Source: Streptomyces sp. AC550_RSS872
GTDB taxonomy: Bacteria; Actinomycetota; Actinomycetes; Streptomycetales; Streptomycetaceae
Length of the DNA stretch: 64,000 bases
Direction: 5' to 3'
Assembly: GCF_019049285.1 (NCBI RefSeq)
Contig: NZ_JAGMUL010000005.1
Location: 159,652 to 223,651, forward strand
In this document: positions 50,441 through 59,827 of the stretch, piece after piece
How the letters are laid out: each line of letters opens with the position of its first letter
Position numbering within the stretch: the stretch's first letter is position 1
Notes under the pieces: generated by a model
What the model was told of the DNA's origin: nothing
What the model saw: the letters and a program-made list of their open reading frames with translations, nothing else
Database searches by the model: none
Program-made: the position numbers and the translations under genes

Positions 50441-51634
50441 CTAGCCCTTGACGCAGATGAACTGCTTCAGCTTCGCCACGACCTCGACCAGATCACGCTG
50501 CTGCTCCATCACCTGGTCGATGTTCTTGTAGGCCCCCGGAATCTCATCCAGCACACCGGAGTCCTTACGGCACTCCACTCCTCGCGTCTGCTCTTCCAGG
50601 TCCCGCACCGTGAAGCGCCGCTTCGCCGCATTCCGGCTCATACGCCGACCGGCCCCGTGCGAAGCCGAGTTGAAAGCCTTCTCGTTGCCGAGGCCCTTCA
50701 CGATGTACGAGCTCGTGCCCATCGAACCCGGAATGATTCCGAAGTCACCAGAGCCGGCCCGAATGGCACCCTTGCGCGTGACGAGTAGATCCATGCCCTC
50801 GTAGCGCTCCTCGGCCACATAGTTGTGGTGACAGGAGATCTCCGCCTCAAAGGTCGGCTTCGCCTTCTTGAACTCCTTCCGGACCACGTCCTTCAGGAGC
50901 GCCATCATGATCGCGCGGTTGTACTTGGCGTACTCCTGAGCCCAGAACAGATCGTTCCTGTACGCCGCCATCTGCGGAGTGTCCGAGACGAACACTGCGA
51001 GATCGCGGTCGACCAATCCCTGGTTGTGCGGGAGCTTCTGCGCGACGCCGATGTGATGCTCAGCCAGTTCCTTGCCGATGTTCCGGGAACCGGAGTGGAG
51101 CATGAGCCAGACCGAATCCGACTGATCAAGACACAGTTCGATCATATGGTTTCCAGATCCGAGCGTTCCCATCTGCTTCCCGGCGCGCTCATGACGGAAC
51201 TTGACCGCTTCCGCGATCCCGTCGAACCGCCCCCAGAAGTCGCCCCACCCCGCGGTGGCGAACCCGTGCATCCGCCCCGGATCCACCGGATCGTCATGCA
51301 TCCCCCGCCCCACCGGAATCGCCTGCTCGATCTTCGACCGCAGCCGCGACAGATCCCCCGGCAGTTCGTTCGCCGTGAGCGACGTCTTCACCGCCGACAT
51401 GCCGCAGCCGATGTCCACCCCCACCGCGGCCGGACACACAGCCCCGCGCATGGCGATGACGGACCCGACCGTCGCGCCCTTCCCGTAGTGGACGTCCGGC
51501 ATCACCGCCAGGCCCTTGATCCACGGCAGGGTCGCGACGTTGCGCAGCTGCTGGAGGGCGCCCTCCTCGACCGTCGCCGGATCGGTCCACATGCGGATCG
51601 GAACCTTCGCGCCCGGCATCTCCACGTACGACAT
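50441..51634 (-). CDS. rtcB: RtcB-family RNA ligase
   Basis: A 397-residue RtcB protein. Metal and GMP-binding motifs are visible: VGVDIGCGMSAVKTSL near residue 75, GTLGSGNHMIELC near 170, LMLHSGSRNIGKE near 190, CHHNYVAEE near 280, and the guanylylated His in NSASHGAGRRMSRNAAKRRF near 340. RtcB joins RNA 2',3'-cyclic phosphate or 3'-phosphate ends to 5'-OH ends and acts in RNA repair. The start MSYVEMPG at 51634 has AGAGGAC upstream. No RtcA or RtcR is encoded nearby, so it is an orphan of the E. coli-type operon. Confidence 0.94.
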   Translation of the reverse strand: MSYVEMPGAKVPIRMWTDPATVEEGALQQLRNVATLPWIKGLAVMPDVHYGKGATVGSVIAMRGAVCPAAVGVDIGCGMSAVKTSLTANELPGDLSRLRSKIEQAIPVGRGMHDDPVDPGRMHGFATAGWGDFWGRFDGIAEAVKFRHERAGKQMGTLGSGNHMIELCLDQSDSVWLMLHSGSRNIGKELAEHHIGVAQKLPHNQGLVDRDLAVFVSDTPQMAAYRNDLFWAQEYAKYNRAIMMALLKDVVRKEFKKAKPTFEAEISCHHNYVAEERYEGMDLLVTRKGAIRAGSGDFGIIPGSMGTSSYIVKGLGNEKAFNSASHGAGRRMSRNAAKRRFTVRDLEEQTRGVECRKDSGVLDEIPGAYKNIDQVMEQQRDLVEVVAKLKQFICVKG

Positions 51635-51849
51635 ATCGTCCTCTATCCCCCGGAAATCACATACAAGTCTGAAATCGCAAAACCGGCGCCAGGGTCGACG
51701 AAAAGGGACAACGGACCGGCGTCCACGGCAGTGCGTGCGATACACATTGTCTCCAGGGGTCGCCCCCGCGCGGCAAGCGAATAACCAGCGGGGACACCGA
51801 AAGACCGGCAACGTGCCGAGCACACGGCACCGTCGAGAGGAGCCTGACC

Positions 51850-52719
51850 GTGCAGCGGAAGGCGTACGTATCCGGCGTCGCCGCGCTCCTCGTGGCGCTG
51901 CTGGCCGGCTGCACCGGCAGCTCCGAGGACGGCGGCACGACGGACGACTCCAACCCGGGCGACGCCGGTACGGCGACGGCGGCGGCCGAGCCCGGCCGGT
52001 ACGCCACGCTGCCCGAGCCGTGCGCTGCGGTCAGCGGGGAGACGCTCGACCTGCTGCTGCCCGGCATCAAGCAGGTGCCGGACGAGGACCAGCGGAAGAA
52101 GGCGTACGAGGGCACGCCGACGATCACCTACGACACCGACCGCAAGGCCGGCTGCCGTTGGAAGGCCGAGTCGACCCAGGCAACGGACCGGCTGTTCGTG
52201 GACTTCTCGCGTGTGGTGTCGTACGACACGGCGGTCAGTGACGACAGCGAGGCGGAGCAGCTGTTCGCGACCCGGCTGGAGAAGGCGGACCTGCCGGTGC
52301 CGGCGAGCTCCGAGAGCGGCGACGACGAGGGCACTCCTTCCACCGCCCCGAGCGGTTCGCCCTCCTCTTCGGCCTCGCCCTCGGCGTCCGCGTCCACGCC
52401 CTCCTCCTCCCCTTCGCCCTCTTCGTCGCCTTCTTCCGGCTCCTCCTCCACTCCGTCCGACGGTGTGACCCCGGCCGGGCTCCAGCCCCGTGTCCTCGAC
52501 GACCTCGGCGACGAGGCGTTCCTCGACGACGAGCTGAGCAGTTCGGGTTCGACGGCTCAGGGGCGCACGGTGACTGTGGCGTTCCGCACGTCCAACGTGA
52601 TCGTGACGATCGAGTACGAGGAGCAGCCGGCGACCGTCGGCGCGGTCCCGGACAGTGAGGAAATGCAGGACAGGGCGCGAAAACTGGCGGCGCAACTGGC
52701 CGACGCGCTGGCGGAGTAG
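51850..52719 (+). CDS. DUF3558-like lipoprotein
   Basis: A 289-residue lipoprotein with lipobox LLAGCTG near residue 22. It has two parts: LPEPCAAVSGETLDLLLPGIKQ and CRWKAESTQATDRLFVDFSRVVSYD (DUF3558 pattern), then, after a 40-residue Ser/Pro-rich linker, VLDDLGDEAFLDDEL and VAFRTSNVIVTIEYEEQP. GAGAGGAG precedes the GTG start. Surface-anchored; function unknown. It pairs with the similar next gene, presumably a diverged duplicate. Confidence 0.82.
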   Translation: MQRKAYVSGVAALLVALLAGCTGSSEDGGTTDDSNPGDAGTATAAAEPGRYATLPEPCAAVSGETLDLLLPGIKQVPDEDQRKKAYEGTPTITYDTDRKAGCRWKAESTQATDRLFVDFSRVVSYDTAVSDDSEAEQLFATRLEKADLPVPASSESGDDEGTPSTAPSGSPSSSASPSASASTPSSSPSPSSSPSSGSSSTPSDGVTPAGLQPRVLDDLGDEAFLDDELSSSGSTAQGRTVTVAFRTSNVIVTIEYEEQPATVGAVPDSEEMQDRARKLAAQLADALAE

Positions 52720-52832
52720 CGCCCCTCGGTCATCCCCGTACGCCCGAGTGCGACGTAACCGAAACGAGACCGCACACCTTCTTCACCGCGTACCGTGGCC
52801 CCTCGGACCCGATCCGACCGCAGGAACCACGA

Positions 52833-53759
52833 GTGTCAGTCATGAGTGAAGGAACCATGCAGCGAGCAGCAGAGCGAGACCAGCGTGACCGGCGTGACCA
52901 GGGCGAGCAGCGGGTGAGGGGCGGCCTGCACCGTGTCCTTGTCGGCGTGGCCGTCGTCCCGGTGATGCTGATCGCCGCGGGCTGTTCCTCGGACTCCGGT
53001 TCGGACGACGGGGCCGGCGACGGCGCGAAGTCCTCGTCGGCATCGGCGTCCGCGTCCGCGAGTCCGTCGCCGACGGTGCAGGCGGCCGTGTACAAGTCGC
53101 TCCCCCAGCCGTGCAAGGTGCTGTCGAAGAAGACGCTGGAGGACCTGGTCCCGGAGGCGAAGTCCGGCAAGGCGGGCACCTCGGACGAGGCGGGCACGCG
53201 CGGCTCGTGCTCCTGGAGCAGCCTGGACAACAACGGCGTGAAGGGCTCGCAGTTCCGCTGGCTCAACGCCTCCCTGCTGCGCTTCGACTCGAACACCACG
53301 CGCGGCTCGGGCGAGAAGCAGGCGCGGGAGTACTTCGAGACGCAGGTGCAGGACGCGCGTTCGGTGGACGGTGCGAAGAACACGAAGTCGGAGCCGGTCG
53401 CCGGGGTGGGCGACGAGGCGACGGCGGTGCGCTACGACCTGAAGAAGAAGGAAGGCTCCTTCAAGCAGGTGACGGTCGTGGCCCGGGCCGAGAACGTCGT
53501 GGTCACGGTCGACTACAACGGCGCCGGTTTCGCCGGGGACAAGACCCCGAGCGTGGACGCCCTGAACAAGCTGGCGCAGAAGGCGGCCAAGGAGGCGGTG
53601 GCCTCGGTGGCGAAGGCGAACGGCAGCGGCGGCGCGGCGGGCACGCCGAGCAGCGCCCCTTCGAAGTCGGCGTCGAAGTCTCCCTCGAAGTCCCCGTCCG
53701 AGGGCTCCTCGAAGGCGGCGTCCGCCTCCCCCTCCAAGTCAGCGCCGAAGAAGAGCTGA
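52833..53759 (+). CDS. DUF3558-like lipoprotein (paralogue of the preceding gene)
   Basis: A 308-residue lipoprotein: basic start, hydrophobic stretch and lipobox LIAAGCS near residue 50. The DUF3558-like core begins LPQPCKVLSKKTLEDLVPEAKSG and continues CSWSSLDNNG, matching the layout of the previous product; VGDEATAVRYDL and VVARAENVVVTVDY correspond too. The last 45 residues are Ser/Lys/Pro repeats (SKSPSKSPSE). The start could be GTG 52833 or ATG 52842 or 52857; GAAGGAACC supports the last. Duplicated pair of unknown function at the cell surface. Confidence 0.82.
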   Translation: MSVMSEGTMQRAAERDQRDRRDQGEQRVRGGLHRVLVGVAVVPVMLIAAGCSSDSGSDDGAGDGAKSSSASASASASPSPTVQAAVYKSLPQPCKVLSKKTLEDLVPEAKSGKAGTSDEAGTRGSCSWSSLDNNGVKGSQFRWLNASLLRFDSNTTRGSGEKQAREYFETQVQDARSVDGAKNTKSEPVAGVGDEATAVRYDLKKKEGSFKQVTVVARAENVVVTVDYNGAGFAGDKTPSVDALNKLAQKAAKEAVASVAKANGSGGAAGTPSSAPSKSASKSPSKSPSEGSSKAASASPSKSAPKKS

Positions 53760-53817
53760 CCGTCACACCTGCCCCATCCCTGTGTCACAACGCGCAGCTC
53801 AGCCACGCACGTTGCAC

Positions 53818-53846
53818 GAGCCCGGCCCCCGTCAGGGACCGGGCTC
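53818..53846 (+). terminator. Hairpin after the second lipoprotein gene
   Basis: GAGCCCGG and CCGGGCTC pair perfectly across a 13-base loop, about 60 bp after the lipoprotein stop and 80 bp before the next gene start. A likely factor-independent terminator, though without a U-tract, as usual in Streptomyces. Confidence 0.55.
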
Positions 53847-53925
53847 GCATCGTCCGTGAATCCGTACGACGCACAGATGTGCCACCCTGTTGCGCGCAAC
53901 AACACGCACTGGGAGGGGAGTACGA

Positions 53926-55194
53926 GTGGCCGCGCCACTGCAGCTGACTCGGATGCACCGCGTTCTCATCGGTGTGGTCGTGTTCGGCGCCGTGATCATC
54001 GCCGGCATCGGCTTCGCCGGTTCTTACGCGGCCGTCCGCGAGCTGGCCGTCAAAAAAGGGTTCGGGAACTTCAGTTATGTGTTCCCGATCGGCATCGACG
54101 CGGGTATCTGTGTCCTGCTCGCCCTCGACCTTCTCCTGACATGGATCCGCATCCCGTTCCCGCTGCTGCGGCAGACGGCGTGGCTGCTGACGGCGGCGAC
54201 GATCGCCTTCAACGGCGCGGCGGCCTGGCCGGACCCGCTGGGCGTCGGCATGCACGGCGTGATCCCGATCCTGTTCGTGGTGTCAGTGGAGGCGGCCCGG
54301 CATGCGATCGGCCGCATAGCGGACATCACGGCCGACAAGCACATGGAGGGCGTCCGCCTCACCCGCTGGCTGCTCTCCCCGGTGCCGACGTTCCTGCTGT
54401 GGCGGCGTATGAAGCTGTGGGAGCTGCGCTCCTACGAGCAGGTCATCAAGCTGGAGCAGGAGCGGCTGGTCTACCAGGCCCGGCTGCGCTCCCGCTTCGG
54501 CCGGGGGTGGCGGCGCAAGGCGCCGGTGGAGTCGCTGATGCCACTGCGGCTGGCCCGGTACGGGGTGCCGTTGGCGGAGACGGCCCCGGCGGGGCTGGCG
54601 GCGGCGGGCATCGAGCCGGCGTTGCTGCCGCCGGCGCCGAAGCAGGTGCTGGACGTGGCTCCGGCGCCCGTACCCCAGCAGGCGACGCCGCCCGGCGAGC
54701 AGCGTCCGGAGCTGGTCGCCACGCCCGAACAGGAGCAGCCGGAGCAGCCGGAGTACGTGCAGGACTGGTTCAACACTCCGCGCAACGTGGAGTACCAGGG
54801 CGGCTACGACCCGGCGTACGACACTCAGGAACAGTACGACCAGTGGTACCAGGAGCAGCTCCAGGCGGAGCAGTACCAGGAGCAGTTCCAGGAAGAGCCG
54901 CCCGCCCAGGAGCCGTCCCCGGAGGACACCGGCACCTTCCCGATCCCCGTGAGCCCCAACCGCACCCGCCAGCTCGGCGAGGGCGGCGGCACGCCGGAGC
55001 CGGGTGAGGAGGACTACTACCTGGTCTTCCGTGAGTCGATAAAGAGCGGGAACGGAGCACCCACCCACCGCGGCCTCATCGCCGACGTCGAGGCGACGTA
55101 CGGCGTCACGCTCGACGAGTCCGAGGCGAAGCGCATGGTGAACCGCTTCTCCAACCGCTACAACGCGGAACTGACGGACGAGCACATCGCCTGA
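53926..55194 (+). CDS. DUF2637 (SpdB-like) membrane protein
   Basis: A 422-residue protein starting at GTG 53926, with GGAGGGGAG upstream. Four transmembrane helices fill residues ~8-130 (HRVLIGVVVFGAVIIAGIGFAGSYAAV; IGIDAGICVLLALDLLLTW; LLTAATIAFNGAAAW; VIPILFVVSVEAARHAIGR). This is the DUF2637 domain, seen in plasmid-spread proteins SpdB and in chromosomal homologues. A ~150-residue Pro/Gln/Glu-rich cytosolic linker (QDWFNTPRN, QWYQEQLQAEQYQEQ) follows, then a small helical C-terminal domain (GLIADVEATYGVTLDESEAKRMVNRF) like the DNA-binding-type end of the family. No conjugation genes surround it. Confidence 0.82.
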   Translation: MAAPLQLTRMHRVLIGVVVFGAVIIAGIGFAGSYAAVRELAVKKGFGNFSYVFPIGIDAGICVLLALDLLLTWIRIPFPLLRQTAWLLTAATIAFNGAAAWPDPLGVGMHGVIPILFVVSVEAARHAIGRIADITADKHMEGVRLTRWLLSPVPTFLLWRRMKLWELRSYEQVIKLEQERLVYQARLRSRFGRGWRRKAPVESLMPLRLARYGVPLAETAPAGLAAAGIEPALLPPAPKQVLDVAPAPVPQQATPPGEQRPELVATPEQEQPEQPEYVQDWFNTPRNVEYQGGYDPAYDTQEQYDQWYQEQLQAEQYQEQFQEEPPAQEPSPEDTGTFPIPVSPNRTRQLGEGGGTPEPGEEDYYLVFRESIKSGNGAPTHRGLIADVEATYGVTLDESEAKRMVNRFSNRYNAELTDEHIA

Positions 55195-55205
55195 CCTGCG
55201 CACGT

Positions 55206-55236
55206 GAAAGGGGCCCTCGATCCGAGGGCCCCTTTC
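55206..55236. terminator. Strong bidirectional terminator hairpin
   Basis: GAAAGGGGCCCTCG, loop ATC, CGAGGGCCCCTTTC: a perfect 14-bp stem between the DUF2637 gene and the convergent lysS gene, with A- and T-rich ends on both sides. It should stop transcription in both directions. Confidence 0.88.
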
Positions 55237-55246
55237 GTGTCACCGC

Positions 55247-56989
55247 TTACTCACCGAGCAGGTGCCGGACCCGCTCCTGCCCCACCGCCAGCAGCAGCGT
55301 GGGCAGGCGCGGCCCGGTGTCCCGCCCGACCAGCAGGTGGTACAGCAGCGCGAAGAACGACCTCTGCGCGGTCTTGATCTCCGGCGGCAGCTCCTTGGGC
55401 GTGGCGTCCGCGGAGAACCCGGCCTGCACCTTGGGCACGCCGTACACGAGGTGGGTCAGCCCGTCGAGGGACCAGTGCGACTCCAGCCCGTCGAGGAGGA
55501 GCCGCAGCGACTGCTGGGACGCCTCGTCGAGGGACTTCAGCAGCTCGGCGTCGGGCTCGTCGCGCACGATGGTCCGCTGGTCGGCGGGCACCTGCGTGTT
55601 GATCCACGCCTCGGCCTTGTCGTACCGGGGCCGGGCCTCGTCCAGGGCGCCCAGCGGGTTCTCCGGGTCCAGCTCGGAGAGGATCCGCAGCGCCTGGTCC
55701 TGGTGTCCGGCGGTGATGTCGGCGACGGAGGCGAGCGTCCGGTACGGCAGCGGCCGCGCCGTACGCGGCAGCTCGCCGCCCGCCGTGCGCACCGCACGCG
55801 AGTGCGCGGCGACGTCGGCGGGCAGCGCCGACCCGTCCGCGACCTTCGCGTCCAGCTTGTCCCACTCGTCGTAGAGCCGCTGGATCTCCTGGTCGAAGGC
55901 GATCTTGAAGGACTGGTTGGGCCGACGCCTGGCGTAGAGCCAGCGCAGCAGCTGCGGCTCCATGATCTTCAGCGCGTCGGCGGGGGTGGGCACCCCACCA
56001 CGCGAGGAGGACATCTTCGCCATGCCGCTGATCCCCACGAAGGCGTACATGGGCCCGATCGGCTGCTTGCCGCCGAAGATCCCGACGATCTGCCCGCCGA
56101 CCTGGAAGGAGGACCCCGGAGACGAGTGGTCGACCCCGCTGGGCTCGAACACGACACCCTCGTAGGCCCACCGCATGGGCCAGTCGACCTTCCAGACCAG
56201 CTTGCCGCGGTTGAACTCGTTCAGCCGGACGGTCTCCGAGAAGCCGCACTCGTTGCAGGTGTACGACAGCTCGGTGGTGTCGTCGACGTACGAGGTGACG
56301 GTGGTCAGGTCCTTCTCGCAGTTGCCGCAGTACGGCTTGTACGGGAAGTACCCGGCGGATCCGGAGCTCCCGTCGTCCTCGGCGGCGGCACCCGACCCCT
56401 CGGCGGCCTCCAGCTCGGCCTCGTCGAGGGGCTTCTGCGACTTCTTGGCACCGGCCTTGGGCTTGGTCCGGTACTGCGCGAGAACGGCGTCGATGTCACC
56501 GCGGTGCTTCATGGCGTGCAGGATCTGCTCGCGGTAGACACCCGAGGTGTACTGCGCGGTCTGGCTGATCCCGTCGAACTCCACGCCCAGCTCGGCGAGC
56601 GCCTCGGCCATCGCCGCCTTGAAGTGCTCGGCCCAGTTCGGGTACGCCGAGCCCGCCGGCGCCGGCACGGAGGTCAGCGGCTTGCCGATGTGCTCGGCCC
56701 ACGAGTCGTCGACCCCGGCGACGCCCGCCGGCACCTTGCGGTAGCGGTCGTAGTCGTCCCAGGAGATCAGGTGCCGTACCTGATACCCCCGCCGCCGGAT
56801 CTCGTCGGCGACGAGGTGCGGCGTCATGACCTCCCGGAGGTTACCCAGGTGGATGGGCCCGGACGGGGACAGCCCGGACGCGACGACGACCGGTTTGCCC
56901 GGGGCCCGACGCTCCGACTCCTCGATGACCTCATCCGCGAAACGGGAGACCCAGTCGGTGGTCTCGGTGCTCTGAGCCACGATCGGCAC
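55247..56989 (-). CDS. lysS: Class I lysyl-tRNA synthetase
   Basis: A 580-residue class I-type LysRS (LysK), unlike the class II enzyme of most bacteria. The HIGH-like motif is PSGPIHLGNLREV near residue 42, the KMSKS-like AKMSSSRGGVP near 310. A zinc-ribbon pattern YCGNCEKDL plus TCNECGFSE lies near 215-240. An insertion (~175-205, KPKAGAKKSQKPLDEAELEAAEGSG) is Streptomyces-typical. It charges tRNA-Lys. The GTG at 56989 matches the usual protein start (VPIVAQSTETTDW) though the site GAAGGA is close; GTG 56977 has better spacing. It is divergent from argS. Confidence 0.95.
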   Translation of the reverse strand: MPIVAQSTETTDWVSRFADEVIEESERRAPGKPVVVASGLSPSGPIHLGNLREVMTPHLVADEIRRRGYQVRHLISWDDYDRYRKVPAGVAGVDDSWAEHIGKPLTSVPAPAGSAYPNWAEHFKAAMAEALAELGVEFDGISQTAQYTSGVYREQILHAMKHRGDIDAVLAQYRTKPKAGAKKSQKPLDEAELEAAEGSGAAAEDDGSSGSAGYFPYKPYCGNCEKDLTTVTSYVDDTTELSYTCNECGFSETVRLNEFNRGKLVWKVDWPMRWAYEGVVFEPSGVDHSSPGSSFQVGGQIVGIFGGKQPIGPMYAFVGISGMAKMSSSRGGVPTPADALKIMEPQLLRWLYARRRPNQSFKIAFDQEIQRLYDEWDKLDAKVADGSALPADVAAHSRAVRTAGGELPRTARPLPYRTLASVADITAGHQDQALRILSELDPENPLGALDEARPRYDKAEAWINTQVPADQRTIVRDEPDAELLKSLDEASQQSLRLLLDGLESHWSLDGLTHLVYGVPKVQAGFSADATPKELPPEIKTAQRSFFALLYHLLVGRDTGPRLPTLLLAVGQERVRHLLGE

Positions 56990-57048
56990 GTCCTTCTTTC
57001 TCCAGGGCAGCCGTACGGTCAACGGCTGGCGCCGTCCATTGTCCCAGA

Positions 57049-57100
57049 CCTGATAAGCGGCGCAGCCGCTTATCAGGGGCGCGGGGAACTGCGCGACAAG
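57049..57100. repeat. Dispersed Streptomyces palindromic repeat between lysS and argS
   Basis: CTGATAAGCGGC-GCA-GCCGCTTATCAG is a perfect hairpin (57050-57076), followed by GGCGCGGGGAACTGCGCGAC. I recognise this combination as a common Streptomyces intergenic repeat. It lies in the divergent promoter region about 60 bp upstream of the lysS start. Confidence 0.75.
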
Positions 57101-57223
57101 CCCCCACCGTCCCGCACCCGGCACTACACAGCACCCCCCGAGCTCACAGCCGCAAAAACCCCTTTACCCCCCATGGGATACTGACCACGTCCACCAATCC
57201 ACGAGGAGAACGGCTCCCACCCC

Positions 57224-58978
57224 ATGACCTCGGTCACGTCGCTCACCGCTCAAGTCCAGCAGCGCCTCGCGAACGCCCTGTCGGCCACCCGGCCGGAGGC
57301 GGACGCGGACCCGCTTCTGCGACGTAGCGACCGGGCCGACTTCCAGGCCAACGGGATCCTGGCCCTCGCCAAGAAGGCCAAGTCGAACCCGAGGGAGCTG
57401 GCGACGGAGGTCGTCGGCAACATCGTCACCGGTGACGTGATCAAGGACGTCGAGGTCTCCGGCCCCGGCTTCCTCAACATCACCGTCGCCGACCGGGCGA
57501 TCACCGAGAACCTCGCCGCGCGGCACGCGGACGCCGACCGCCTCGGCGTCCCCGTGAAGGACACCCCCGGCATCACGGTCGTCGACTACGCCCAGCCGAA
57601 CGTGGCGAAGGAGATGCACGTCGGCCACCTGCGCTCCGCGGTAATCGGCGACGCCCTGCGCGGCATGCTCGACTTCACCGGCGAGAAGACGATCGGCCGG
57701 CACCACATCGGCGACTGGGGCACCCAGTTCGGCATGCTCATCCAGTACCTGTTCGAGCACCCCGGCGAGCTGGCCCCGCCGGAGGACGTCGACGGCGAGC
57801 AGGCCATGTCGAACCTGAACCGGGTGTACAAGGCGTCGCGTGCGTTCTTCGACGCGGACGAGGAGTTCAAGGAGCGGGCCCGTAAGCGGGTCGTCGCCCT
57901 CCAGTCCGGCGACAAGGAGACCCTGGAGCTGTGGCAGCAGTTCGTGGACGAGTCGAAGGTCTACTTCTACTCGGTCTTCGAGAAGCTGGACATGGAGGTC
58001 CGTGACGAGGAGATCGTCGGCGAGTCCGCGTACAACGAGGGCATGCCCGAGACCGCCCGCCTCCTGGAGGAGATGGGCGTCGCGGTCCGCTCCGAGGGCG
58101 CGCTCGTCGTCTTCTTCGACGACATCCGCGGCAAGGACGACCAGCCGGTTCCGCTGATCGTGCAGAAGGCGGACGGCGGCTTCGGCTACGCGGCCTCCGA
58201 CCTGACCGCGATTCGCAACCGTGTCGTCGACCTGCACGCGACGACGCTGCTGTACGTCGTGGACGTCCGCCAGTCGCTGCACTTCAAGATGGTCTTCGAG
58301 ACGGCGCGCCGGGCCGGCTGGCTGGGCGACGACGTCACCGCGCACAACATGGGCTACGGCACGGTGCTGGGCGCGGACGGCAAGCCGTTCAAGACGCGTG
58401 AGGGCGAGACCGTACGGCTTGAGGACCTGCTGGACGAGGCGGTGCAGCGGGCCGCCGAGGTCGTACGGGAGAAGGCGCAGGACCTCACCGAGGACGAGAT
58501 CCAGGAGCGGGCCGCGCAGGTCGGCATCGGTGCCGTGAAGTACGCGGACCTGTCGACGTCGCCGAACCGGGACTACAAGTTCGACCTGGACCAGATGGTG
58601 TCGTTGAACGGCGACACGAGCGTGTACCTGCAGTACGCGTACGCCCGGATCCAGTCGATCCTGCGCAAGGCGGGAGACACGAAGCCGGCAGCGCACCCGG
58701 AGCTCGAACTGCACGCTGCGGAGCGGGCGCTCGGCCTGCACCTGGACGCGTTCGGCGACACGGTCTTCGAGGCGGCCGCGGAGTACGCCCCGCACAAGCT
58801 GGCGGCGTATCTGTACCAGCTGGCGTCGCTGTACACGTCGTTCTACGACAAGTGCCCGGTGCTGAAGGCGGACACGTCGGAGCAGGTGGAGAACCGTCTG
58901 TTCCTGTGCGACCTGACGGCCCGGACCCTCCACCAGGGCATGGCCCTGCTGGGCATCCGGACGCCCGAGCGGCTCTGA
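57224..58978 (+). CDS. argS: Arginyl-tRNA synthetase
   Basis: A 584-residue class Ia synthetase. Residues 1-110 form the ArgRS-specific N-terminal domain; [23 protein letters not shown] (HIGH motif as HVGH) is near residue 125; [14 protein letters not shown] near 320; the C-terminal anticodon-binding DALR domain begins [19 protein letters not shown]. It attaches Arg to tRNA-Arg. The start follows GAGGAG. A strong terminator stands directly after the gene. Its pairing with lysS looks like a conserved arrangement. Confidence 0.96.
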   Translation: MTSVTSLTAQVQQRLANALSATRPEADADPLLRRSDRADFQANGILALAKKAKSNPRELATEVVGNIVTGDVIKDVEVSGPGFLNITVADRAITENLAARHADADRLGVPVKDTPGITVVDYAQPNVAKEMHVGHLRSAVIGDALRGMLDFTGEKTIGRHHIGDWGTQFGMLIQYLFEHPGELAPPEDVDGEQAMSNLNRVYKASRAFFDADEEFKERARKRVVALQSGDKETLELWQQFVDESKVYFYSVFEKLDMEVRDEEIVGESAYNEGMPETARLLEEMGVAVRSEGALVVFFDDIRGKDDQPVPLIVQKADGGFGYAASDLTAIRNRVVDLHATTLLYVVDVRQSLHFKMVFETARRAGWLGDDVTAHNMGYGTVLGADGKPFKTREGETVRLEDLLDEAVQRAAEVVREKAQDLTEDEIQERAAQVGIGAVKYADLSTSPNRDYKFDLDQMVSLNGDTSVYLQYAYARIQSILRKAGDTKPAAHPELELHAAERALGLHLDAFGDTVFEAAAEYAPHKLAAYLYQLASLYTSFYDKCPVLKADTSEQVENRLFLCDLTARTLHQGMALLGIRTPERL

Positions 58979-58992
58979 GCGACGGTAAGTGG

Positions 58993-59032
58993 CCGCGGCC
59001 CGTCCTCTCCCCCGTGGGAGGACGGGCCGCGG
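58993..59032 (+). terminator. Strong terminator after argS
   Basis: CCGCGGCCCGTCCTC and GAGGACGGGCCGCGG form a perfect 15-bp GC-rich stem with a 10-base loop, 14 bp after the argS stop and before the convergent secreted-protein gene. Confidence 0.88.
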
Positions 59033-59056
59033 CGTGTGTGCGGTCGGCAGGTCGGC

Positions 59057-59512
59057 TCAGCAGCCAGTGGCGTTGTAGTTCCAGAACGCGGCCCTGGTCT
59101 GCGGTCCGGCGATCCCGTCGGGGGTGCCGGCGTTTTCGCCGACGTTGTTCAAGAACTTCTGTAGCGCCGTGATCGTCTTGGTCCCGACGATCCCGTCGAC
59201 GGTACCGGCGTTGTAGCCCCACTTGTTGAGCATCCTCTGTGCCGCCCTCCAGCTGTTGGGGCCCAGCTGTCCGTCCTCGGTGCCGGCGTTGAAGTCCCAG
59301 GCGTTCAAGCAGCTCTGCCAGTTCTTGGCCCGCTCCGTGTTCAGGCCGAGGTTGTTCACGGCGAGGACGGAGACGTCCTGGGCGCTCACCGCGGGCTTGG
59401 CGGCCGGCTGGGACGCCGCGAAGCTGGTGCCCGCGGCCGCCACCGTGCCGACGGCGAGCCCGAGGACGGCGGTGAGGCTGACGACGGTCCTCGTCAACGC
59501 GTTCGAACTCAT
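59057..59512 (-). CDS. Secreted protein with two peptidoglycan-binding repeats
   Basis: A 151-residue exported protein with a Sec signal (TRTVVSLTAVLGLAVGTVAAAGTSFA). The mature region has two PG_binding_1-type repeats, DFNAGTEDGQLGPNSWRAAQRMLNKWGYNAGTVDGIVGTKTITALQKFL and a third partial GENAGTPDGIAGPQTRAAFWNY. The x-GxxDGxxGPxT pattern marks peptidoglycan binding without catalytic domain. GGGAGAAGC precedes the ATG at 59512. It is divergent, across 315 bp, from a regulator whose outer domain carries the same repeat type. Confidence 0.87.
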   Translation of the reverse strand: MSSNALTRTVVSLTAVLGLAVGTVAAAGTSFAASQPAAKPAVSAQDVSVLAVNNLGLNTERAKNWQSCLNAWDFNAGTEDGQLGPNSWRAAQRMLNKWGYNAGTVDGIVGTKTITALQKFLNNVGENAGTPDGIAGPQTRAAFWNYNATGC

Positions 59513-59827
59513 GCTTCTCCCTTGGGGTCGTGGGACGGCACCTGACGTGCCACCGGCTGACGGAACGAGAGTGCGGGGCGGGCGGCGCGGGCCACCACCG
59601 TTGCCGCACAAGTGACGTCATCGCGGGATGTCCCGGCCCCTGACCTGCAAAGACGTCACCCTCAGGGACGTCACGGCGAGACGGCCGGGGTGGTCGTTGG
59701 CTGATTCCTTACCTGTGCGGGAACCCGGTTCCGCTGTGGGCCGTGGATGCTGTTGCAGAATGCGACCGGGGCCGGGCCGATGACCGACGGACCGCGCGCC
59801 CGGACCATGAACGCGTGTGGGGGAAAC
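59513..59827. promoter_or_regulatory. 315-bp divergent region with three GACGTCA sites
   Basis: No gene is supported here. GACGTCA occurs at 59614, 59652 and 59667 (two as GACGTCAC, one palindromic as TGACGTCA). The sites lie between the secreted peptidoglycan-binding gene and the HTH-membrane gene and could be operators for one of the two HTH proteins. AGGGACGTCACGG near 59664 is closest to the rightward start. Confidence 0.45.

Noticed and set aside
53926..55194. Integrated conjugative element suggested by the SpdB-like protein
   Set aside because: No integrase, replication, transfer or att-like repeats in the surrounding 10 kb.
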